The translations under genes and the position numbers were made by a program. The notes below the pieces were generated by a model. It worked only from the letters and a program-made list of their open reading frames with translations. It was not told where the DNA came from and did no database searches. 64,000 bases of DNA from Pseudomonas karstica (GTDB lineage Bacteria > Pseudomonadota > Gammaproteobacteria > Pseudomonadales > Pseudomonadaceae): positions 1 to 64,000 of the forward strand of contig NZ_WLYI01000021.1 in assembly GCF_009707515.1 (NCBI RefSeq), in the 5' to 3' direction. Below, piece after piece: positions 60,585 to 64,000 of the stretch (positions are counted from its first letter, which is position 1; each line of letters opens with the position of its first letter).

Positions 60585-61364
60585 ATGCTGATGGTGATTT
60601 CCCCCGCCAAAACCCTCGATTTCGAGACCCCGCCGGCAACCCCGCGCTTCACCCAGCCGCAGTACCTCGACCACTCCCAGGAGCTGATCGAACAATTGCG
60701 CGAGCTGAGCCCGGCGCAAATCAGCGAGCTGATGCACGTCTCCGACAAGATCGGCGGCCTTAACGCCGCACGCTTTGGCAGCTGGACCCCAGCCTTCACC
60801 CCCGCCAACGCGAAGCCGGCGCTGCTGGCATTCAAGGGCGACGTCTATACCGGGCTGAACGCAGAGACCTTCAAGGACGCCGATTTCACCTACGCCCAGG
60901 ACCACCTGCGCATGCTCTCCGGCCTGTATGGCCTGCTGCGCCCGCTGGACTTGATGATGCCGTACCGGCTGGAGATGGGCACCAGGTTGGCGAATGCCCG
61001 GGGCAAGGACCTGTACGCCTTCTGGGGCACCCGTATCAGCGAGTGGCTCAATGAAGCACTGGCCGAGCAAGGCGATGACGTGCTGCTCAACCTGGCGTCC
61101 AACGAGTACTTCTCGGCCGTCAAGCGCCCAGCCCTGAACGCACGGATCATTAACACCGAGTTCAAGGATCTGAAAAACGGCCAGTACAAGATCATCAGCT
61201 TCTATGCCAAGAAAGCCCGCGGCATGATGAGTCGCTTTGTGATTGAAGAGCGCATCAATGACCCGGCCCAGCTCAAGCAGTTTGATGCACAGGGCTACCG
61301 CTTCAATGCGCAGCAGTCCAAACCGGACAATTTGGTGTTCCTGCGCGATCACGCACCGCAGTAA
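60585..61364 (+). CDS. yaaA: peroxide stress protein YaaA
   Basis: A 259-residue protein beginning [19 protein letters not shown] and containing [35 protein letters not shown] and [19 protein letters not shown], the UPF0246/YaaA pattern. In E. coli YaaA lowers free iron and so limits Fenton damage during peroxide stress; the protein has a DNA-binding helix-hairpin-helix fold. AGGAG precedes the ATG. Divergent from the deacetylase-like gene. Confidence 0.95.
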   Translation: MLMVISPAKTLDFETPPATPRFTQPQYLDHSQELIEQLRELSPAQISELMHVSDKIGGLNAARFGSWTPAFTPANAKPALLAFKGDVYTGLNAETFKDADFTYAQDHLRMLSGLYGLLRPLDLMMPYRLEMGTRLANARGKDLYAFWGTRISEWLNEALAEQGDDVLLNLASNEYFSAVKRPALNARIINTEFKDLKNGQYKIISFYAKKARGMMSRFVIEERINDPAQLKQFDAQGYRFNAQQSKPDNLVFLRDHAPQ

Positions 61365-61398
61365 TCCGTCGAGCCTGTAGGGACGAGGGGTCTTTTGC

Positions 61399-61510
61399 GT
61401 AGTGGCACCCTTTACTTAAAACAGTAGTGGCACAAAACCATACCTCTCGCTAACCCACCACAACTACTCATTCAAACAGTAAGTGCCATTAATTTAGTAC
61501 CAGTGCCATC
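61399..61510. repeat. AT-rich insert with two pairs of inverted TGGCAC repeats
   Basis: GTAGTGGCAC occurs at 61399-61408 and 61424-61433. The inverted form AGTGCCA occurs at 61482-61488 and 61502-61508. Short repeated elements in opposite orientation at two ends resemble the multi-repeat termini of some transposons (IS21-like or Tn7-like), but no transposase is present. Base composition is far more AT-rich than the surroundings. Confidence 0.4.
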
Positions 61511-61782
61511 TTTTCTAATACTTCAATAAATCTCAATAAACAGGATGAGCGGCCAGGAACTATGTCCCTCACGCGCCGCTCATACCACCGGCAACGATTT
61601 AGCCAAAGAGCAGCGAACAGTTGCTACATCAACTTTGGCTTCATGGTCTAACCCTCCGCAGTTTAATGAGGGCAAGCGATAAGTTTTTATTGCTATCTCT
61701 TATAGCCAAGTGGGTGCAGGCATCTTGTCCTGCAGGGCAAAACCACCCTTCACACCATCGTCGTGCGCAGCACTGTATTTCC

Positions 61783-61968
61783 CAGGCTCAGGAAAATCTA
61801 CGCACCGAATTCGCCACCAACCCCGCCGGCTACACCTGGGAGTTCTCGCCGCTGTATTGCCTCGACCAGGAAACCATCTACCGCCAAATGATGTCGTTGT
61901 TGGACAACAGCTGCGAAGGCAAGCCCGCCCAGATGAGGCCGGCCGTGATCCAGAGCAAGCATCGATGA
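61783..61968 (+). pseudogene. 3' remnant of an unidentified gene
   Basis: In one frame the sequence changes to Pseudomonas-like coding composition, giving QAQENLRTEFATNPAGYTW then EFSPLYCLDQETIYRQMMSL and ending at TGA 61966-61968. Upstream, from about 61400 to 61700, the DNA is AT-rich with no matching start or ribosome site. This looks like the last 60 or so codons of a gene whose 5' part was replaced or deleted. I do not recognise the product. Confidence 0.5.
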
Positions 61969-62072
61969 TCGTTCCCACGCTCTGCGTGGGAATGCAGCAC
62001 AGGACGCTCAGCGTCCCAAAGCGTGATGCAGAGCGTCACAAGAAGCGTTGCCACGCAAAGCGTGGAAACGCT
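61968..62072. repeat. composite GTTCCCACGC-class palindromes
   Basis: A complete copy (GTTCCCACGC, TCT, GCGTGGGAA) is followed by nested GACGCTCAGCGTC, GACGCTCTGCATC-type and CCACGCAAAGCGTGG hairpins, as at 24581-24688. It separates the gene remnant from the MBOAT gene. Confidence 0.75.
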
Positions 62073-62135
62073 CATATGGACCTCTCCGGTTTTTCATGGG
62101 GGGGTTGACTGTTGGTTAAACATGGAGAGATCGGG

Positions 62136-63668
62136 ATGGTTTTCTCGTCCAATGTGTTCCTGTTTCTGTTCTTGCCGATCTTTCTCGGTTTGTACTATTT
62201 GAGCGGGCAACGCTATCGCAATCTACTGCTGCTGCTTGCCAGCTACGTGTTCTACGCCTGGTGGCGGGTGGACTTCCTGGCGCTGTTCGTCGCCGTCACC
62301 CTGTGGAATTACTGGATCGGCCTCAAGGTCGGTGCGGCGGGCATACGCACCAAGCCGGCCCAGCGCTGGCTACTGCTGGGTGTGGCGGTTGACCTGTGCA
62401 TCCTCGGCTACTTCAAGTACGCCAACTTTGGCGTCGACAGCATCAACCTGATGATGCAGTCGGCGGGCCTGGAGCCGTTCATCCTGACTCACGTACTGTT
62501 GCCAATCGGCATCTCGTTCTACATCTTCGAGTCCATCAGCTACATCATCGACGTGTACCGCGGCGACACGCCTGCGACACGCAACCTGGTCGACTTTGCG
62601 GCGTTCGTGGCGATCTTCCCGCACCTGATTGCCGGCCCGGTGTTGCGCTTTCGCGACCTGGCCGACCAATTCAACAACCGCTCCCACACCCTCGACAAGT
62701 TCTCCGAGGGTTGCACGCGGTTCATGCAGGGCTTCATCAAGAAAGTCTTCATCGCCGACACCCTGGCGGTGGTGGCTGACCATTGCTTCGCCCTGCAAAC
62801 CCCCACCACGGGTGATGCCTGGCTCGGCGCACTGGCGTATACCGCGCAGCTGTATTTCGACTTCTCCGGCTACAGCGACATGGCCATCGGCCTGGGCCTG
62901 ATGATGGGTTTTCGCTTCATGGAAAATTTCAAGCAGCCGTACATCAGCCAGTCGATCACCGAGTTCTGGCGGCGTTGGCATATCAGCCTGTCCACTTGGT
63001 TGCGCGATTATCTGTACATCACCCTGGGCGGCAACCGCAAAGGCACGTTGGCCACTTACCGCAACCTGTTCCTGACCATGTTGCTTGGCGGGCTGTGGCA
63101 TGGCGCCAATATCACCTACATCGTCTGGGGTGCCTGGCACGGCATGTGGTTGGCGATTGAAAAAGCCATCGGCCTCAATACCTCACCACGCCGCTTCAAC
63201 CCGATCCGTTGGGCACTGACGTTCCTGTTGGTGGTGATGGGCTGGGTGATTTTCCGCGCCGAAAACCTGCACGTCGCCGGTCGTATGTACGGTGCGATGT
63301 TCAGCTTTGGCGAGTGGTCGCTGTCGGAACTCAACCGCGCCAACCTCACCGGCCTGCAAGTGGCAACCCTGGTAGTGGCGTACGCAACACTGGCGTTCTT
63401 CGGCCTACGGGATTTCTACCACAATCGGCCAGGGGAAAAAGCCAAGCCTGCCGACCCAAGCCTGATCAAGGCCGTACCCGGCGACAACCCAGGCAGCATC
63501 CACGAGCCAGGCTTCACCGTGGGCACTGACGCCGCCGTACAACCAGCCTACTGGGCTGCCGACTGGCCCCGCTACGCCATGCGTGCAGCGGTGCTGCTGC
63601 TGTTCGTGGCCTCGATTTTCAAATTATCGGCGCAGAGTTTCTCGCCGTTCCTTTACTTCCAGTTTTGA
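62136..63668 (+). CDS. MBOAT O-acyltransferase, AlgI-like
   Basis: A 510-residue membrane protein with about ten helices. Blocks FSSNVFLFLFLPIFLGLYYL, YFKYANF, LPIGISFYIFESISYIIDVYRG, FPHLIAGPVLRF, FDFSGYSDMAIGLGLMMGF and GGLWHGANITYIVWGAWHG contain the catalytic histidine region of AlgI. It moves acetyl groups across the inner membrane for polysaccharide acetylation. I chose the ATG at 62136 (GGAGA upstream). None of the other alginate genes is seen here, so this is an orphan AlgI/AlgJ-type module. Confidence 0.88.
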   Translation: MVFSSNVFLFLFLPIFLGLYYLSGQRYRNLLLLLASYVFYAWWRVDFLALFVAVTLWNYWIGLKVGAAGIRTKPAQRWLLLGVAVDLCILGYFKYANFGVDSINLMMQSAGLEPFILTHVLLPIGISFYIFESISYIIDVYRGDTPATRNLVDFAAFVAIFPHLIAGPVLRFRDLADQFNNRSHTLDKFSEGCTRFMQGFIKKVFIADTLAVVADHCFALQTPTTGDAWLGALAYTAQLYFDFSGYSDMAIGLGLMMGFRFMENFKQPYISQSITEFWRRWHISLSTWLRDYLYITLGGNRKGTLATYRNLFLTMLLGGLWHGANITYIVWGAWHGMWLAIEKAIGLNTSPRRFNPIRWALTFLLVVMGWVIFRAENLHVAGRMYGAMFSFGEWSLSELNRANLTGLQVATLVVAYATLAFFGLRDFYHNRPGEKAKPADPSLIKAVPGDNPGSIHEPGFTVGTDAAVQPAYWAADWPRYAMRAAVLLLFVASIFKLSAQSFSPFLYFQF

Positions 63669-63679
63669 GGGAGCCGACC

Positions 63680-64000
63680 ATGACCCGTTCATTACGCGTC
63701 CTCTATATCAGCCTGTTCATGGCCTTGCTGCTCGCCTTGGGCGCTTGGTCGCTGCGCAGTTTCTTTGGCTTCAACACCAACGCTGATGCGACGGTGTTGA
63801 ATGGTCGGTGGGCCAAGGCCGTCGAGACTCACTACGACGACGCGTTCCCGATCAAGCGCCTGGGCACCAACCTCTGGGCGGCCCTGGACTACAAGCTGTT
63901 CAACGAAGGCCGTACCGGCGTGGTGCTGGGTCGCGACTATTGGTTGTACAGCGACGAAGAGTTCAACCCGACCGTCAACGAAGACCAGAACCTGCAAGGC
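63680..64000 (+). CDS. AlgJ/AlgX-like O-acetyltransferase, partial
   Basis: The first 107 codons of a gene that continues past the window. An N-terminal signal anchor (VLYISLFMALLLALGAWSL) precedes ETHYDDAFPIKRLGTNLWAALDYKLFNEGRTGVVLGRDYWLYSDEEFNP, the start of an AlgJ/AlgX SGNH-hydrolase-like domain. It would take acetyl groups exported by the AlgI-like protein 11 bp upstream and place them on a periplasmic glycan. GGAG precedes the ATG. The catalytic residues lie beyond the window. Confidence 0.85.
   Translation, partial: MTRSLRVLYISLFMALLLALGAWSLRSFFGFNTNADATVLNGRWAKAVETHYDDAFPIKRLGTNLWAALDYKLFNEGRTGVVLGRDYWLYSDEEFNPTVNEDQNLQG

Overview
The window looks like a chromosomal segment of a Pseudomonas fluorescens-group bacterium. 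It is GC-rich, holds many Pseudomonas-type REP/REPIN palindromes, and keeps several conserved Pseudomonas blocks: lptG-lptF / pepA-holC-valS-rlmF-hupN-yejK, lepA-lepB-rnc-era-recO-pdxJ, aapJQMP, cmoAB and moaCDE. The esterase at 52863-53519 closely resembles the well-studied P. fluorescens carboxylesterase. I saw no rRNA, tRNA, CRISPR array, complete IS element or prophage.

Layout. 1-1.0 kb: a REP pair and two small genes. 1.2-7.0 kb: a 1926-residue dermonecrotic-toxin-like protein with two tandem Tiki/ChaN-like domains. 7.4-9.8 kb: membrane PQQ glucose dehydrogenase. 9.9-19.1 kb: an accessory catabolic cluster of eight minus-strand genes (amidase, CE4-type deacetylase/cyclic imidase, MFS transporter, two SDRs, a CGLCG mini-protein, a CobW metallochaperone and a leaderless solute-binding protein). 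A regulator with two GntR helix-turn-helix domains is divergent from it. 19.2-24.6 kb: a second Lon with a sigma-32-like promoter, a chagasin-type inhibitor lipoprotein, lysoplasmalogenase and cmoAB. 24.7-32.7 kb: tadA, a Tat multicopper oxidase, pdxJ, recO, era, rnc, lepB, lepA. 32.8-44.2 kb: lptGF, pepA, holC, valS, rlmF, hupN, yejK and an anchored glutaredoxin. 44.2-48.1 kb: GST, GIY-YIG, NTF2-like, CynX-type MFS and its FadR-type regulator. 48.3-52.5 kb: the aap amino-acid ABC operon behind a sigma-54 promoter. 52.9-58.9 kb: estB, rhlB, an FAD amine oxidoreductase, moaCDE, PhoH-PIN. 59.3-64 kb: an odd deacetylase, yaaA, a decayed region, and an AlgI/AlgJ-like O-acetylation pair that runs off the end.

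The best candidate for something undescribed is the 9.9-19.1 kb cluster. The proposed route is hydrolysis of a cyclic imide to a half-amide, then amidase action, with uptake by the MFS protein and metal supply by CobW. Control would be by a double-HTH regulator at two matching 27-bp inverted repeats (7-N13-7) in the divergent promoter. Other points are REP elements that supply in-frame stop codons for several genes, a tandem toxin domain in which one copy has lost a conserved histidine motif, and a lepB-rnc junction where the gene I expected is replaced by a perfect 30-bp palindrome.
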